Positions 35,545 through 46,221 are shown, counted from the stretch's first letter. The stretch: DNA of 64,000 nucleotides from Shewanella sp. Choline-02u-19 (GCF_002836205.1 NZ_PJBE01000012.1:992001-1056000), one strand, 5' to 3'. A program made the numbers and translations. Notes: a model not told the origin generated them from the letters alone.

Positions 35545-38033
35545 AGTGTTATCTCAACGGGTCCGCTAAATGAACTTACAACAGGTACTTTACCTTTATA
35601 CTTTTCAAATTCAACTAAACAAGTGTAAGCAGAGCACGCTTGAGCAAGCTTTGAAGTACCAATATCTTGCGTCAGAGTATTTGGATCCCCGTAGCTACAC
35701 AGTGCGCCAATTTCTGCGCCGCCCTCTTTGCTGCCATCTTCGCCGACAGGACCATACCAAGCGCCTTCGTGGATACGAATAACCCCTTTAGGGAAGTTAT
35801 TTGAAACCACTGCACCAGCAAGCAGCTGACCGCGGTCGTTAAACACCCGCACCACATCGCCTGCTTTTATGCCGCGTTGCTTGGCGTCATCAGGGTTTAA
35901 GTAGACGGGCTCACGCCCCTTAACAGTGTAAGTTTCACGGTACTCTTCTGACTCGCACATTTGTGAATGCAAACGCTTATCAGGGTGGCAAGACTGCATC
36001 CACATTGGGAATTTGTCTGAACCTGGACCGCCATGGCTGCGTTCTGATTTTTCCATCCAAGTCGGGTGACCTGGGCAGTCATCGTACTGGTACTGAGCTA
36101 TTTTACGGCTGAAGATCTCAATTAAGCCAGAAGGAGTTCCTAAAGGATTGATCTCAGGGTCTTCTCTAAAGGCTGCGTGACGTGTCCAAGGTTTACCTTC
36201 ACCGAAGTGAACGTAACCCTCTTTCCAGAACGCATCAAAGTCTGGCATGTCAAACTTACCCGCATTGGCATTTTTACAGTCAGTGTAAAGCTTGTTTAGC
36301 CAGTCACGTTCCGTCATACCACGGGTGTACTCTTTCTCTTTACCCATTAGGCGGGCAAAGCGAGTGAAAATTTCGAAATCTGACAAGCTGTCAAACAGCG
36401 GTTCAACCATCTTCTGCATCGCCAGTACACCGCGGTTAGCATAACTGCCGTAGACGTCGATGTCGTTACGCTCAAAAGTGGTACACGCTGGCAGAACGAT
36501 ATCTGAGAAGCGACAGGTCGCAGTCCAGTTCATATCGATAGTGACCACACACTCAAGCTTTTGGAACGCTTGCTTCATGCGGTTACGATCTTGGTGATGG
36601 TTCCAAGGGTTATTACCGGAAAACACCATCATCTTGATATCTGGGAAGGTGACTTTTGAACCGTTAGAGTCAATGGTTTTGCCTGGTTCTAGAATGGCAT
36701 CAATCCAACGCGCAACTGGTATGGTGCTGCTAGTGCCTTTAAAGTCATTGCTATCGAACAGTGGCTTTTGGTCTTCGTCCAAGTTACGTGGGAAAGCGCC
36801 AGGTGCTGCTGCACCTGATGATGGCACGCCAATGCTTGAGTAGTGGTGACCATAGCTAATACCGCCGCCAGGTAGACCAATTTGGCCTGTCATAGTGGCA
36901 AGTACCGCTGCCATCCAATAAGGTTGTTCGCCGTGCTGCTGGCGTTGAATACACCAGCCCATGAGCATTTGAGTGCGACCTTTAGTCATCACTTTTGCGA
37001 GATCGCGGATGATCTCAGCGGAAACTCCTGTGATCTCAGCAGCCCATTCAGGTGTCTTCTCTACACCATCAGTTTCGCCTTGGATATAAGGTAGGAATCT
37101 ATCGAATCCTAAGCTGTATCCTTCAATGAATTTAGTGTCATGCAGATTTTTAGCCACCATTTCATGGGCGATACCTAGCATTAATGCCACATCAGTTTGT
37201 GGATTAACATACAGCTGCTCACAGCCTAAATACTGCTGCGTTTTGGTGACAACAGGATCGATACTGATAACGCGTATTTCACCCTTAGCCACTTTCTCTT
37301 TCAGCTGCGCAAGGTAAGCGTATGACTCATGCGTTTCAGCGTTCCAACCCACTTGTAAGTTCTTGTACGGATCGTTTGACCATAAAATAATGGTCTTAGA
37401 ATTTTCAAGAATAAGCGGCCATGATGTGCCTTGGGCATACACTTCGGTTGAACCCAAGATGTAAGGCAAAATGGTTTGTCCTGCCCCTGTTGAGTAGTCG
37501 CCAACCTTTTTAATGAAGTTGCCATGCATGCCTACGGCGCGTTGCATATGGCTCGTGCTTGAGTGCAGCTGGCCTGTTGCGCGCCAGCCAGTCTGGCCAG
37601 CATGTAGCCCTGATGGACCATATTTAGTTTGTACTTCATCAAGCGAGTCTTTAAACAAAGACAGCGCTTTATCCCATGTCACTCGCACAAAGCGGAAGTC
37701 GCCTCGTTGCGTGGTATCGCTTTTGTGACCCTTGAGTAAGAAGTCTAAGCGCACCATAGGGTAGCGTACACGCGACGGGTTATAGACCAAGCCTTTAACA
37801 CCGTTAATCATGTCGGTTGGATACTTGTCTCTTTCAAATGGAATGACTTGATCTATCACGCCATTTTTGCGCTTCATTTTAAAAGCACCAAAGTGCGATC
37901 CTGTGGTGAGCCAACCTTCGTTAGTCTTGGCTGCTGAAGCGGCTAACGCATTCAATGGCGCAAGGACTGACGACCCGCTAAGTACAACATAAGATGTGCC
38001 GACTAAGCCTTTTAAAAAGTCTCTTCTTTTCAT
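35541..38033 (-). CDS. torA: Trimethylamine-N-oxide reductase TorA
   Basis: TorA reduces TMAO to trimethylamine in the periplasm as a terminal step of anaerobic respiration. The 830-residue protein has a twin-arginine signal (MKRRDFLKG, then a hydrophobic stretch to LAASAA). The molybdenum ligand should be S181 in [10 protein letters not shown], with the bis-MGD binding motifs [29 protein letters not shown] and GMHGNFIKK around it. Its sequence agrees closely with Shewanella TorA as I remember it. It has no Fe-S cluster motif, as expected for this family. It is co-transcribed with torC upstream (14 nt) and torD downstream (4-nt overlap). Confidence 0.97.
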   Translation of the reverse strand: MKRRDFLKGLVGTSYVVLSGSSVLAPLNALAASAAKTNEGWLTTGSHFGAFKMKRKNGVIDQVIPFERDKYPTDMINGVKGLVYNPSRVRYPMVRLDFLLKGHKSDTTQRGDFRFVRVTWDKALSLFKDSLDEVQTKYGPSGLHAGQTGWRATGQLHSSTSHMQRAVGMHGNFIKKVGDYSTGAGQTILPYILGSTEVYAQGTSWPLILENSKTIILWSNDPYKNLQVGWNAETHESYAYLAQLKEKVAKGEIRVISIDPVVTKTQQYLGCEQLYVNPQTDVALMLGIAHEMVAKNLHDTKFIEGYSLGFDRFLPYIQGETDGVEKTPEWAAEITGVSAEIIRDLAKVMTKGRTQMLMGWCIQRQQHGEQPYWMAAVLATMTGQIGLPGGGISYGHHYSSIGVPSSGAAAPGAFPRNLDEDQKPLFDSNDFKGTSSTIPVARWIDAILEPGKTIDSNGSKVTFPDIKMMVFSGNNPWNHHQDRNRMKQAFQKLECVVTIDMNWTATCRFSDIVLPACTTFERNDIDVYGSYANRGVLAMQKMVEPLFDSLSDFEIFTRFARLMGKEKEYTRGMTERDWLNKLYTDCKNANAGKFDMPDFDAFWKEGYVHFGEGKPWTRHAAFREDPEINPLGTPSGLIEIFSRKIAQYQYDDCPGHPTWMEKSERSHGGPGSDKFPMWMQSCHPDKRLHSQMCESEEYRETYTVKGREPVYLNPDDAKQRGIKAGDVVRVFNDRGQLLAGAVVSNNFPKGVIRIHEGAWYGPVGEDGSKEGGAEIGALCSYGDPNTLTQDIGTSKLAQACSAYTCLVEFEKYKGKVPVVSSFSGPVEITL

Positions 38034-38047
38034 AATGTGATGTCCTA

Positions 38048-39226
38048 TTAGTGAGCCGACTTATTGAAAGTTGATGAATGCTCTTGTAAGTACTTTTGCA
38101 CTAAAGCTTGAGTATCTTGGTCCATATTGACGAAGGCGATCATGCCTTGGAACATACCAGGCCATGTGTTGGCGTCAAAGTGACTCTCGTCCGGTTGGGT
38201 ATGGCATACGCTACAGCTGGTGCTATATGTGCTACGCGCATAATCCCAAAGTGGCTGTAGGTCGCTGAGTAGGTAGTCGGTATCTGTCCAGATTACGGTT
38301 TCTACACGTTGCCATTTAAGGCCTGTCATTGGGTCTTCTTTCTCTTCGAAGGTGGTGATTACACCCTCTTCAAGTGCTGCATCTTTGGTTAGCTGAGCCG
38401 ATAGAATATTTAAGCCAAAGTCGTAGTAGATAACGCGACCTGCACCAATTTTCTTTCTCCAACCGTTGATACCAATCTTGGCGCGGTTGCCTTTAAGTTC
38501 TAACACTTTCACTTTAGTGGCGATGTTTAATGTGCCAGCCTCAACATCGGTTTTTTCGTTGAAATAAACAGGTTTAGTCAATGCTGAGAAATAGGTTTTG
38601 TTAACCTCTAAGCCGTTAACGCCGGAACCGACTTCTGCAATTAACTCTGGTGCACGAGCGGTGCCCATATCGGGAAGCTTATGGGCGATACCTTTATGAC
38701 AATCAACACAGCTTTGGTCGAGTTTAGCTGCGCGTTTCATCTGCTTTTGCGCTAGCTTAGACATGCTGTCCCATTTCATTGAGTCATAGTTGTGGCAGTT
38801 TTTACACGCAAGAGAGTTATCACGGTCGAATCGTTTCCACTCACGGCTGGCCATTTCTAGACGTTTGTCTTCGAATTTTTCAGGTGTATTGACGGTTTGC
38901 AGTAACCAGCCCCACATATCGTGAGAGGCTTCAATTTTGCGGCCAATTTTACGGCTCCAATCATGGGGTACGTGGCAATCTGGGCAGGTTGCGCGAACGC
39001 CGGAATGATTTGACCAATGCACTGTCTCTTGCAGCTCTTTATAAGGCATGCTTTCCATGCTGTGGCAGCTAATACAAAACTCTTCAGTATTTGTTGCTTG
39101 AAGTGCAGTGTTAAAACCACCCCAAAAGATAATGCCCATAATAAAGGCTGAAACACTGACTGAGCCCAGTGTGAGGTATTGTGTCGGTTTGTTTAATGTG
39201 CGCCAGATGTTAAGCAACCATCTCAT
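38048..39226 (-). CDS. torC: Pentahaem c-type cytochrome TorC (NapC/NirT family)
   Basis: TorC carries electrons from membrane quinol to TorA. The 392-residue protein has one N-terminal membrane anchor (about 17-37) and five CxxCH haem sites at C51, C81, C141, C173 and C338. The first four belong to the NapC/NirT-like half; the fifth lies in the C-terminal TorC-specific half ([13 protein letters not shown]) that contacts TorA. The arrangement is the standard TorC one and tells it apart from CymA/NapC (four haems, about 190 residues). It is the second gene of the operon, 41 nt after torE. Confidence 0.95.
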   Translation of the reverse strand: MRWLLNIWRTLNKPTQYLTLGSVSVSAFIMGIIFWGGFNTALQATNTEEFCISCHSMESMPYKELQETVHWSNHSGVRATCPDCHVPHDWSRKIGRKIEASHDMWGWLLQTVNTPEKFEDKRLEMASREWKRFDRDNSLACKNCHNYDSMKWDSMSKLAQKQMKRAAKLDQSCVDCHKGIAHKLPDMGTARAPELIAEVGSGVNGLEVNKTYFSALTKPVYFNEKTDVEAGTLNIATKVKVLELKGNRAKIGINGWRKKIGAGRVIYYDFGLNILSAQLTKDAALEEGVITTFEEKEDPMTGLKWQRVETVIWTDTDYLLSDLQPLWDYARSTYSTSCSVCHTQPDESHFDANTWPGMFQGMIAFVNMDQDTQALVQKYLQEHSSTFNKSAH

Positions 39227-39267
39227 AATCGCATCCTCGTAATAAGTTTAAAAAGTGGAAAAGGGGA

Positions 39268-39438
39268 TTAGTGAGCGACAACGCCACCAAATGCTTGGAT
39301 CATCCAAATGATGAAGCCATAGGTACTAACAAAAGCGATGCTTAATGCAGGAAATAAAATAAAGATGATAAAAAATAATGCTTTAAGTTCATCCTTCTTA
39401 TTACTAGTGTATTTTTTTGTGGGGTTTTGATTCGTCAT
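39268..39438 (-). CDS. torE: Small membrane protein TorE (NapE family)
   Basis: This 56-residue gene was found by reading the minus strand upstream of torC. It runs from ATG at 39438 to TAA at 39268 and encodes a polar start (MTNQNPTKKYTSNKKDELKA) followed by one membrane segment (LFFIIFILFPALSIAFVSTY) and a short tail ending GGVVAH. The pattern KDELKAL-FF-I--LFP is that of NapE/TorE proteins. In Shewanella the tor operon order is torECAD, which matches exactly. Its role is not established; it may support the membrane complex. AGCTGGAGCTAA lies upstream with GGAG at about 10 nt. Confidence 0.88.
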   Translation of the reverse strand: MTNQNPTKKYTSNKKDELKALFFIIFILFPALSIAFVSTYGFIIWMIQAFGGVVAH

Positions 39439-39494
39439 GACTATTTAGCTCCAGCTAACCCTTTCTTTGATGAGGCCATTATAAGGAGAGGTTG

Positions 39495-39554
39495 TGAACA
39501 GCGATGTGGGTAACAATGAACAAGTTAAGACAAGTTATGACAATATATGAACAG
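39495..39554 (-). promoter_or_regulatory. Three TorR-box-like repeats upstream of torE
   Basis: On the minus strand the sequences CTGTTCATAT (39554-39545), TTGTTCATT (39523-39515) and CTGTTCACA (39501-39493) occur in the same orientation, 57-116 nt upstream of torE. They match the E. coli tor box CTGTTCATAT, bound by the TorS/TorR system. TMAO-dependent activation of torECAD by TorR is therefore expected. torR and torS are not in the window. Confidence 0.75.
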
Positions 39555-39750
39555 AATTATGGTGCAGTGTTTTGGTGAGTTTTTATAGTTTAATATCAGG
39601 TGTTTACTGTGTTTTTAGTCGATTGGTGTAGACCCGGTTTTGGAGGTGTGAATGTCGAAGTGCAGGTTAAAACAGGATGATGGCTCAATAATAACGCCGC
39701 GCTGAAAAGTGCGCGGCTAAACGGTGATGATTAATCGACAGTATTGTGGA

Positions 39751-40080
39751 TTACTTGCTGATGACGATATAGCTGATAAAGCTAATCCAGCTGAGGGTTA
39801 ATAATCCCCAGGGTAAGTAGGGGCTGGCCGCGCGATCTTCTATATTATCCTCGACATCATGTTCGTTTTCAGTGGTACGGGCTTTAGCACGCACTTGCTG
39901 TTTTTTCTGTTTGTCGCGAACACGTGCTTTGCCTTTTTGCTGTTTTTTATACTCCGCAATGCCTTTTTCAATTCCTAGCGCAATGAGTTTCGTTTGCTCT
40001 TTAGTTTGCCCTGGTTTTTGAATTGATTTTGCCACTTTTACGGCTTCGTTTTTAGTTTCGTCTGAGATCGGCTGTGCCAT
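39751..40080 (-). CDS. DUF2956 family protein
   Basis: The 109-residue protein matches DUF2956: an N-terminal helix (SDETKNEAVKVAKSIQKPGQTKEQTKLIALGIEKGIAEYKK), a strongly basic stretch (KKQQKGKARVRDKQKKQQVRAKAR), and a C-terminal membrane segment (YLPWGLLTLSWISFISYIVI). It is probably tail-anchored in the inner membrane with the basic part inside. The function is unknown. It lies between the tor operon and hutW with no evident link to either. Confidence 0.85.
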   Translation of the reverse strand: MAQPISDETKNEAVKVAKSIQKPGQTKEQTKLIALGIEKGIAEYKKQQKGKARVRDKQKKQQVRAKARTTENEHDVEDNIEDRAASPYLPWGLLTLSWISFISYIVISK

Positions 40081-40140
40081 ATTTTATGAATGCTTAGCTA
40101 AGAATAAGCTCACTATAACATGAGCTCATTTATCATTTAC

Positions 40141-41493
40141 TTACTTATTTTCAGCCAAAAACTCAAACAAACCCGTTTGCATATTCACGTTCCAAAAGCG
40201 CCCAGCCAAGGTCAAAGTAAGGGCGTCGTTATTAAGTTGCGCCAGACCATTGGTTTGCCATGCATGAAAGAGTGGCTGTAACTGCTGCTGTAAGCTGGCC
40301 TCTAGTTGAGAAAATTGCAGTGTTCCACCGTCTAGGCCGCGTTTAAAAATCGCATCGAGTTCGGCTGATGGATTTGGGCTCAATGCCATTCCGGGCACTT
40401 TAGTGGGGGTTGCCTCATCTATAACGTCAGTGGATTGTGAGTGGGCTAGGTGCCAGTTGGTTAAGCTGCGGGCATTCATTACCCCATGGCCATGGATACT
40501 GCCACCAGCACCGGCGCCAAACGGCAGTATTTCGATACCGCTTTTGGCAAGTGAGTTATAGATGCTGCGTTCACGGTTGTCGCGACGCCAGTGGCAGCTG
40601 GATAACCGTTGCCACTGGTTTGATTCGAGTAAGTTGGCGCCATAGGCGTACATCTGCGCCCGCGTTTGGCTATCGGCCTGAAATTCACTTTCGTCGGTGC
40701 CAAGTATTTTGCCTTTCTCGCTAGCCCGGTCGATGCGAGTGCCGCCGAGGCCTATCAATTGATAGAGATCGACCCCATGTACACCACTGTCGATAACGGC
40801 TTGCAGATCTTGTTGCCAAATATCTAAGGTCTGACCGGGTAGCCCAAAAATAAGATCGATGACGATACTGGCGCTCGGATGTTGGCTCAACTCATTAAGG
40901 CGGCTGAGTAAGGTGTCTTTATCATCAAAGCGTCCGGCGGCTTGGCGTACATGAGTATCGAAGCTTTGCACTCCAAACGAGAAGCGGTTAAATCCGTTAT
41001 CTAACGCACTGTGCCATTTGTCATCATCAAAGCCATTGAGGCGGCCTTCGAGCGACACTTCGGCATTCTTTATCAATGGGAATTTGCTTATCGCTGCGCC
41101 TAACATCGCGATCTCATCGGCCTGCATATCGGTCGGTGTGCCGCCGCCAACATAGACGGTATCAAATGGCTGACTTTGGGCTAAAGGCGTGTCTGCAGCA
41201 ATCCTTAACTGTTCGCAGAGGCGGCTAACATAGCGGCTAATTCGCTCAGGATTAGTGCCATTTTCAAAGAAATTACAGAAGCTACAGCGCTTACGACAAA
41301 AGGGAATATGGATATACAGTGCCCGTTGGTTACTCTTGCTGGGTTGTTGCCACCATTGATGCCAAAGTGCCGGTGTTAAGTTGACAGGGCGACTGCCACT
41401 GCGACCGGCATGGGGAACACTTTTGACTTTAAAGGCATTTTGCAATGGTTCAGGACTTGCTATGCCAGTCATGGTCGGCGTTAGGATCATCAT
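40141..41493 (-). CDS. hutW: Radical SAM haem-degradation enzyme HutW (ChuW family)
   Basis: HutW/ChuW opens the haem ring without oxygen using radical SAM chemistry, freeing iron in anaerobic cells. The ATG at 41493 is chosen (GAGAG upstream); TTG at 41502 is possible. The 450-residue protein carries the 4Fe-4S motif CRKRCSFC (CX3CX2C) in IHIPFCRKRCSFCNFFENG and the HemN-like segments YVGGGTPTDM, FSFGVQSFD and DLIFGLPGQT. A Fur box lies 29 nt upstream of the start, so low iron should induce it. It is separated from the hut transport genes by three unrelated genes. Confidence 0.92.
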   Translation of the reverse strand: MMILTPTMTGIASPEPLQNAFKVKSVPHAGRSGSRPVNLTPALWHQWWQQPSKSNQRALYIHIPFCRKRCSFCNFFENGTNPERISRYVSRLCEQLRIAADTPLAQSQPFDTVYVGGGTPTDMQADEIAMLGAAISKFPLIKNAEVSLEGRLNGFDDDKWHSALDNGFNRFSFGVQSFDTHVRQAAGRFDDKDTLLSRLNELSQHPSASIVIDLIFGLPGQTLDIWQQDLQAVIDSGVHGVDLYQLIGLGGTRIDRASEKGKILGTDESEFQADSQTRAQMYAYGANLLESNQWQRLSSCHWRRDNRERSIYNSLAKSGIEILPFGAGAGGSIHGHGVMNARSLTNWHLAHSQSTDVIDEATPTKVPGMALSPNPSAELDAIFKRGLDGGTLQFSQLEASLQQQLQPLFHAWQTNGLAQLNNDALTLTLAGRFWNVNMQTGLFEFLAENK

Positions 41494-41521
41494 TACTCTC
41501 AAATCGTAAAATCAATTCAAA

Positions 41522-41540
41522 GGCAATGATAATCATTATC
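41522..41540 (-). promoter_or_regulatory. Fur box upstream of hutW
   Basis: GGCAATGATAATCATTATC matches the 19-bp Fur consensus at 17 of 19 positions. Its position just upstream of hutW fits iron-repressed transcription. Confidence 0.85.
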
Positions 41541-41624
41541 AAGTAGCACTTTGGTGCGATGGATCAATATCTGTTGCTTTGCATTGTAAATCTAAGCTTT
41601 GGATGTTGTGTTTGCGAGTAGAAG

Positions 41625-42158
41625 TTATCGCACTCTAATAAAACTATTTTGTACCAAGTAATCAACAAAGCGTTTTGACTTTACATGCTTAAACTTAAGT
41701 GGTGCGACCAACCCGCCAAATAATGAGATCCCGCCGCCCAAGAGTACTGGAATAGTGGTGATAATCAGCTCATCAATCAAATCTTCTTTTAAGAAGCTCT
41801 GTATGGTCAAACCGCCATCAATATAGAGGTTGTTGTAACCTTGACCGTGTATTTTCGTCATGACCTCTGTCAGTGGGCCTTTCACTAAAAACACTTTATC
41901 TTCGAGTCCTGCCGGTACCGCCTTCATGGTATTGCTGAGCACAAATACGGGCTTAGTATAGGGCCAGTCAATACCGAAGCTGAGAACGGTTTCTAGGGTA
42001 TTTCGGCCGATGACTAACGCCTGTACTCGCCCGATAAAAGCGTTGTAACCGAGATCAGAATTATCAGGGTTTGGGGTTTCATGGAGCCAATCGACTTTAT
42101 TGTCTTTGTCTGCAATGAAACCATCGAGACTGGTGGCGATAAAAACGATATTGGTCAT
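41625..42158 (-). CDS. RibD C-terminal/dihydrofolate reductase-like protein
   Basis: The 177-residue protein has the fold signature of the RibD C-terminal reductase family: IATSLDGFIADKDNKVDWL at the start, LVIGRNTLETVL, and the nucleotide-binding YIDGGLTIQSFL and IPVLLGGGISLFGG. Members reduce substrates with NADPH; stand-alone forms of this size have unknown substrates and are not housekeeping DHFR. It follows hutW upstream on the same strand, 131 nt away, and is probably its own unit. Confidence 0.88.
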   Translation of the reverse strand: MTNIVFIATSLDGFIADKDNKVDWLHETPNPDNSDLGYNAFIGRVQALVIGRNTLETVLSFGIDWPYTKPVFVLSNTMKAVPAGLEDKVFLVKGPLTEVMTKIHGQGYNNLYIDGGLTIQSFLKEDLIDELIITTIPVLLGGGISLFGGLVAPLKFKHVKSKRFVDYLVQNSFIRVR

Positions 42159-42523
42159 GGTATGTCTCCGGTATAGAAAGTTAACGCTTTGAGCTGAAAA
42201 GTATTATAGATGGAGGTGAAAATTGATGCTGTAAGAGAGTGCCATTAATGATGTTGTTCTGGTTTATGCCGTGGCAAATTCATTTTTCAGATTTCCTATG
42301 CTGGCACTTCATCGTCATGGATGATGATTTTTAGCTTAATTTGTTTTTTAAGATGAGCCACCAAAGAAACTTAAAGGCTTCTATTATTTAAGTGCACTTA
42401 ATGATTGTAATGGCAATTCTCAGCGGTGTTATTTAACAATCATTAGCCAGCTAACGTTCTGGACTTACTCTTTTTTCGAAGTTTTGAGCGCTAATTAAAC
42501 GACTTGTCGAAAGGGAGTTAATG
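42159..42523. other. Intergenic region between divergent genes
   Basis: About 365 bp, AT-rich, with no gene seen. It holds the promoters of the reductase-like gene (minus) and the nitrilase gene (plus). Confidence 0.4.
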
Positions 42524-43468
42524 ATGAAAAAAATCGCACTTATTCAAGAGTCTCCTTACGTTCTTGATAAAAAACGTACCATAGAAAAAGCTGTAGAGAT
42601 CATTAATTCCGTCTCCGCCAAAGGGGCTGAACTGATTGTTTTTCCAGAGGCATTCATAGCAGGATACCCTGCTTGGATATGGCGGCTTAGACCTGGTGGT
42701 GACTGGGGGATCAGTGAAGAGCTACATGTTAGATTACTCAAAAATGCGATTAATCTAAGTTCGGACGATCTCAACCCTATGCTAGAAGCAGCCAAAGACA
42801 ATAGCGTTACAGTCGTATGTGGTATTAACGAACGAGATAATGCTAATAGCCAATCCACAATATATAACTCAGTAATAACCATTGATATTCAAGGTCAAAT
42901 TATCAATCATCATCGAAAACTCATGCCCACAAACCCAGAGCGAATGGTATGGGGGTTTGGAGATGGGCATGGTTTAAATGTTATTGATACTCCAGTCGGT
43001 AGAATTGGTAGCCTAATATGCTGGGAAAATTATATGCCTCTGGCAAGGTACTCTCTATATTCGCAAGGGATAGAAATATATATTGCACCAACCTATGACA
43101 GTGGTGATGCTTGGACTGGCACTATGCAGCACATTGCTCGGGAGGGTAAGTGTTGGGTTTTATCTTGTGGTGTTGCTTTAGAGCGAAAAGATTTACCTAC
43201 GGACTTTCCAAATATAGATGAAATTTACCCGGCTGATGAAGAATGGATTAACCCCGGAGATTCGCTTGTGGTATCGCCTAGCGGTGAAATAGTGTCAGGG
43301 CCATTATCTAAAGAGAAAGGCTATATCATTTTGGATATTGATGTTGATTTGGCCTCAACTTCTAAGCGTGCTTTGGATGTCGCAGGGCACTACTCAAGAC
43401 CTGATGTATTTAAACTGGAAGTAGACAAGACTAGACAATCACCCATTCACTTTAAAAACAATCGTTAA
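42524..43468 (+). CDS. Nitrilase-type carbon-nitrogen hydrolase
   Basis: The second ATG (42524) is preferred because GGGAG lies about 6 nt upstream; the first ATG at 42521 is too close. The 314-residue protein has the catalytic triad of the nitrilase superfamily: E42 in VFPEAFIAGYP, K132 in HHRKLMPTNPER and C166 in SLICWENYMPLARY. The ERMVWGFGDG and WENYMPLARY stretches are those of branch 1 nitrilases, which hydrolyse nitriles to acids and ammonia, including aliphatic and cyano compounds. The exact substrate is unknown. It lies alone between genes of the haem cluster, and several ATA/TAT codons give it a more AT-rich look than its neighbours. Confidence 0.9.
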   Translation: MKKIALIQESPYVLDKKRTIEKAVEIINSVSAKGAELIVFPEAFIAGYPAWIWRLRPGGDWGISEELHVRLLKNAINLSSDDLNPMLEAAKDNSVTVVCGINERDNANSQSTIYNSVITIDIQGQIINHHRKLMPTNPERMVWGFGDGHGLNVIDTPVGRIGSLICWENYMPLARYSLYSQGIEIYIAPTYDSGDAWTGTMQHIAREGKCWVLSCGVALERKDLPTDFPNIDEIYPADEEWINPGDSLVVSPSGEIVSGPLSKEKGYIILDIDVDLASTSKRALDVAGHYSRPDVFKLEVDKTRQSPIHFKNNR

Positions 43469-43550
43469 CAAGGTGCTGCAGCTGGACTGGCATTATTGCT
43501 ACTTCATATACTTCAGTCTGTTTTATCTATTACTCGTTTTGCTAAATCTA

Positions 43551-43573
43551 AAACGCACCGAGTCGGTGCGTTT
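43551..43573. terminator. Bidirectional terminator between nitrilase and GNAT genes
   Basis: AAACGCACCGA/TCGGTGCGTTT is an 11-bp perfect stem around a single base between two convergent genes, with TTT and AAA at the ends. Confidence 0.7.
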
Positions 43574-43631
43574 GGCCAGCTCAAAACTAGCCTTGCTTAT
43601 CCAAGGCTACCGTTATCATTTTAAGCTCGGC

Positions 43632-44138
43632 TTAACGAGTTGCTGAGAAAGCGCTGTGGTAGTTTACGATGCCGCGAGGCTCTTTATCGGAGAAGGTCAG
43701 TTGCAGAAAATAGGCTGCTGGCACGCCCTCAAGTACGATTAAAGCATTTGCCGTAAAGCCAAAACGACTGTAAAAATCGGGCTCGCCTAGCAATACGCAA
43801 CCGTTAGCACCGAGCTTTTTTAGTTCGCTCAATGCTTCACTTATCAAGCTTGAACCGATGGCTTTATCTTGATAGTCAGGCCTGACCGAAATAGGGCCAA
43901 GACCATACCAGCTTACGCTGCCGTCGGAGATAGTCACTGGCGACAGCGCGACATGGCCAATAATCTCGCCATTTGTTTCTGCAACTAAAGACACACTCAA
44001 TGCGCTTGCGTCTCTTAGGCGACGAACAATAAAGTGCTCGGTATGTGTTGAATGCTCGACATTGATAAAAGCGAGCTGAGTTAACGTATCAATGGCGTCG
44101 ATATCGGCTTCGCACTCTTTGCGATAATTGATCCGCAT
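43632..44138 (-). CDS. GNAT N-acetyltransferase, YhbS-like
   Basis: The ATG at 44138 fits the usual YhbS-like start (MRINYRKECEADIDAIDTLTQLAF); a frame from 44195 is possible, since neither start has an ideal ribosome site. The 168-residue protein has the GNAT core with the acetyl-CoA loop SVRPDYQDKAIGSSLISEAL and CVLLGEPDFYSRFGF, diagnostic of the YhbS group. The substrate is unknown. It is convergent with the nitrilase gene. Confidence 0.85.
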   Translation of the reverse strand: MRINYRKECEADIDAIDTLTQLAFINVEHSTHTEHFIVRRLRDASALSVSLVAETNGEIIGHVALSPVTISDGSVSWYGLGPISVRPDYQDKAIGSSLISEALSELKKLGANGCVLLGEPDFYSRFGFTANALIVLEGVPAAYFLQLTFSDKEPRGIVNYHSAFSATR

Positions 44139-44332
44139 GACCTTTTCAGCGTTGATGTTATTGGTTGTCCGGTTAAATTTATAGAGCGTCATCATCCACC
44201 CATTTAGTTCGATATAAATAAATACCTATAAGTTGTTGATATTGATTCTAGAACAAACTCTGACATATTGTTTATACCAATTACTTTAAATACTGCTTAT
44301 AAAGCGGCTTTAAACTTTTTAGGAAGCGTAGT

Positions 44333-45166
44333 TTAAAATAATAGTGGTGTCAGCTGCCCGGGCTCATTCACTACAATAGGATCGTATTGCCAAACCTGCC
44401 TAATGGTTGCAGGGGTTAACGCCTCGTGCGGTGGCCCATCACTGACAACTTCTCCTTGTTGTAAAATCACCAATCTGTCGGCATAGCGTGATGCTTGATT
44501 AAGGTCATGAAGTACCACTACGACGGCATAATTTTGTTCATAAGCTAACGATTTTACCAGCTTTAATACTCTGTGCTGCTGGGCTAAATCCAGTGCTGAG
44601 GTGGGTTCATCCAACAGTAAAATTGGCGGCTTATCTGATTGAGCTAACTGGGTTAATACTCGGGCTAATTGCACTCGCTGTTTCTCGCCGCCCGAGAGCG
44701 TAGGGTAGCTGCGGTATTTTAAGTGGCTCAAGGCAACCTGTTCCAATTGTGCATCAATCAACTGCTCACCTTGTCGCTGGTTGAGCGTTAACGGATATAA
44801 CCCCATTTCGACTACTTGATGAACTTGAAATGGAAACGTCAGTGAGGCGTGTTGTGGCAGTACCGCTAACAATTTTGCCAGTTTTTGCCTATCCCACATC
44901 GTCAGTGGTTGCTGGTGAATGTTAATCCGGCCTGCTTCAAGCTCAATTTCCTGGCATAAGCTTTTTAGTAAGGTTGATTTACCGGCCCCATTAGGTCCTA
45001 AAAGGGCAGTGACTTCGCCGGCTTTTAACCTGAGGTTTATGTCGGTTAATACTGGTTTTTGACCAATACGCACTGAAAGATGCTCGATCTCTATGACTGT
45101 AGTTCTGCTTGCATTCGATAGATGATCCGCTATACCCGCTGGCTGTGACTGAGTTGAATAATTCAT
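44333..45166 (-). CDS. hutD: Haem ABC transporter ATP-binding protein HutD
   Basis: The 277-residue protein powers haem import across the inner membrane with HutB and HutC. It has Walker [10 protein letters not shown], signature [13 protein letters not shown], Walker [13 protein letters not shown] and the H-loop [15 protein letters not shown]; the Q-loop PQHASL is of the Fe/B12 type. It is the last gene of tonB-exbB-exbD-hutB-hutC-hutD on the minus strand. Its start lies directly after the hutC stop, so translation is coupled. Confidence 0.93.
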   Translation of the reverse strand: MNYSTQSQPAGIADHLSNASRTTVIEIEHLSVRIGQKPVLTDINLRLKAGEVTALLGPNGAGKSTLLKSLCQEIELEAGRINIHQQPLTMWDRQKLAKLLAVLPQHASLTFPFQVHQVVEMGLYPLTLNQRQGEQLIDAQLEQVALSHLKYRSYPTLSGGEKQRVQLARVLTQLAQSDKPPILLLDEPTSALDLAQQHRVLKLVKSLAYEQNYAVVVVLHDLNQASRYADRLVILQQGEVVSDGPPHEALTPATIRQVWQYDPIVVNEPGQLTPLLF

Positions 45167-46183
45167 TTAGACCAACTTACTGCGTTGTTTGAGTAATAAC
45201 ACGATGAAGAATGGCGCGCCGATAAGCGCTGTGACCAGCCCCACGGGGAGTTCTGATGGCGCAACAATGGCGCGAGCACCGATATCGGCCAGCACGAGTA
45301 ATGCAGCGCCGAGTATGGCACTGAGTGGCAGTAGCTGTTTATGATCAGGCCCCACCATCATCCTTACTAAATGCGGCACGACTAGGCCGATAAAGCCAAT
45401 AATGCCAGTTGCGGCAACCGATATTCCCACGCCAATAGCGCAAAGTACGATGAGCTTGAGTTTTAACTTATCAACATCTAAGCCTAAATGACGCGCTTCA
45501 GCTTCACCCAGTAATAACGCATTAAGCGCCTTCGCTGAGCAGTTAAACTGCCAACTAACAACGGCTAAGGCGATCAAGCTTAATATGACGTAATGCCATT
45601 GCGCGCCGGCGATAGAACCGAGCTGCCACAGGGTGAGATCCCTCAATGCCATATCGTCGGCCATATAGGTGAGTAGACCTATGCCCGCGCCAGCAAGTGC
45701 TGCCACGGCTACGCCAGATAACAGCAGTAATACAACCGAAGTCCCGCTAGGGCTACTGGCTAAACGGTAAACCACTAAGGTGGTTACCAACCCGGCTAGA
45801 AAGGCACTGATTGCCACGGCGTATTCACCGCCTTGGGGAAACAGCACAATGCAGATAGCGGCGCCAAAAGCGGCACCTGACGACACCCCAATAATACCGG
45901 GATCTGCCAGTGGGTTTCTAAACAACCCCTGCATCACCGCGCCACACTGAGCCAGCACAGCCCCCACAGCTAACGCCAACAATGTGCGCGGTAGGCGGAC
46001 TTGGTCGATCACTAACTGTTCGTGTGGGGCTACACTGCCTATATCAATTTGAGTCGCCCAGTTAATGACGGCACTGAAGCTCACGCTAGGGCTAATGTGC
46101 AGTGGACCTATGCTGACAGACATCAGGCTGGTGATGACCAAAGCGGTCAACAAACAGGGCCAAAGCCAATGACGATTATCCAT
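45167..46183 (-). CDS. hutC: Haem ABC transporter permease HutC (FecCD family)
   Basis: The 338-residue permease has about ten membrane segments and FecCD signatures: LPRTLLALAVGAVLAQCGAVMQGLFRNPLADPGIIGVSSG and GFIGLVVPHLVRMMVGPDHK. Two copies make the channel for haem delivered by HutB. A ribosome site GGGA stands 7 nt before the ATG. It is 38 nt after hutB and abuts hutD. Confidence 0.93.
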   Translation of the reverse strand: MDNRHWLWPCLLTALVITSLMSVSIGPLHISPSVSFSAVINWATQIDIGSVAPHEQLVIDQVRLPRTLLALAVGAVLAQCGAVMQGLFRNPLADPGIIGVSSGAAFGAAICIVLFPQGGEYAVAISAFLAGLVTTLVVYRLASSPSGTSVVLLLLSGVAVAALAGAGIGLLTYMADDMALRDLTLWQLGSIAGAQWHYVILSLIALAVVSWQFNCSAKALNALLLGEAEARHLGLDVDKLKLKLIVLCAIGVGISVAATGIIGFIGLVVPHLVRMMVGPDHKQLLPLSAILGAALLVLADIGARAIVAPSELPVGLVTALIGAPFFIVLLLKQRSKLV

Positions 46184-46221
46184 TTACGAATCCCGTTAAA
46201 TAATGGCGTAGTGAACAAGGT

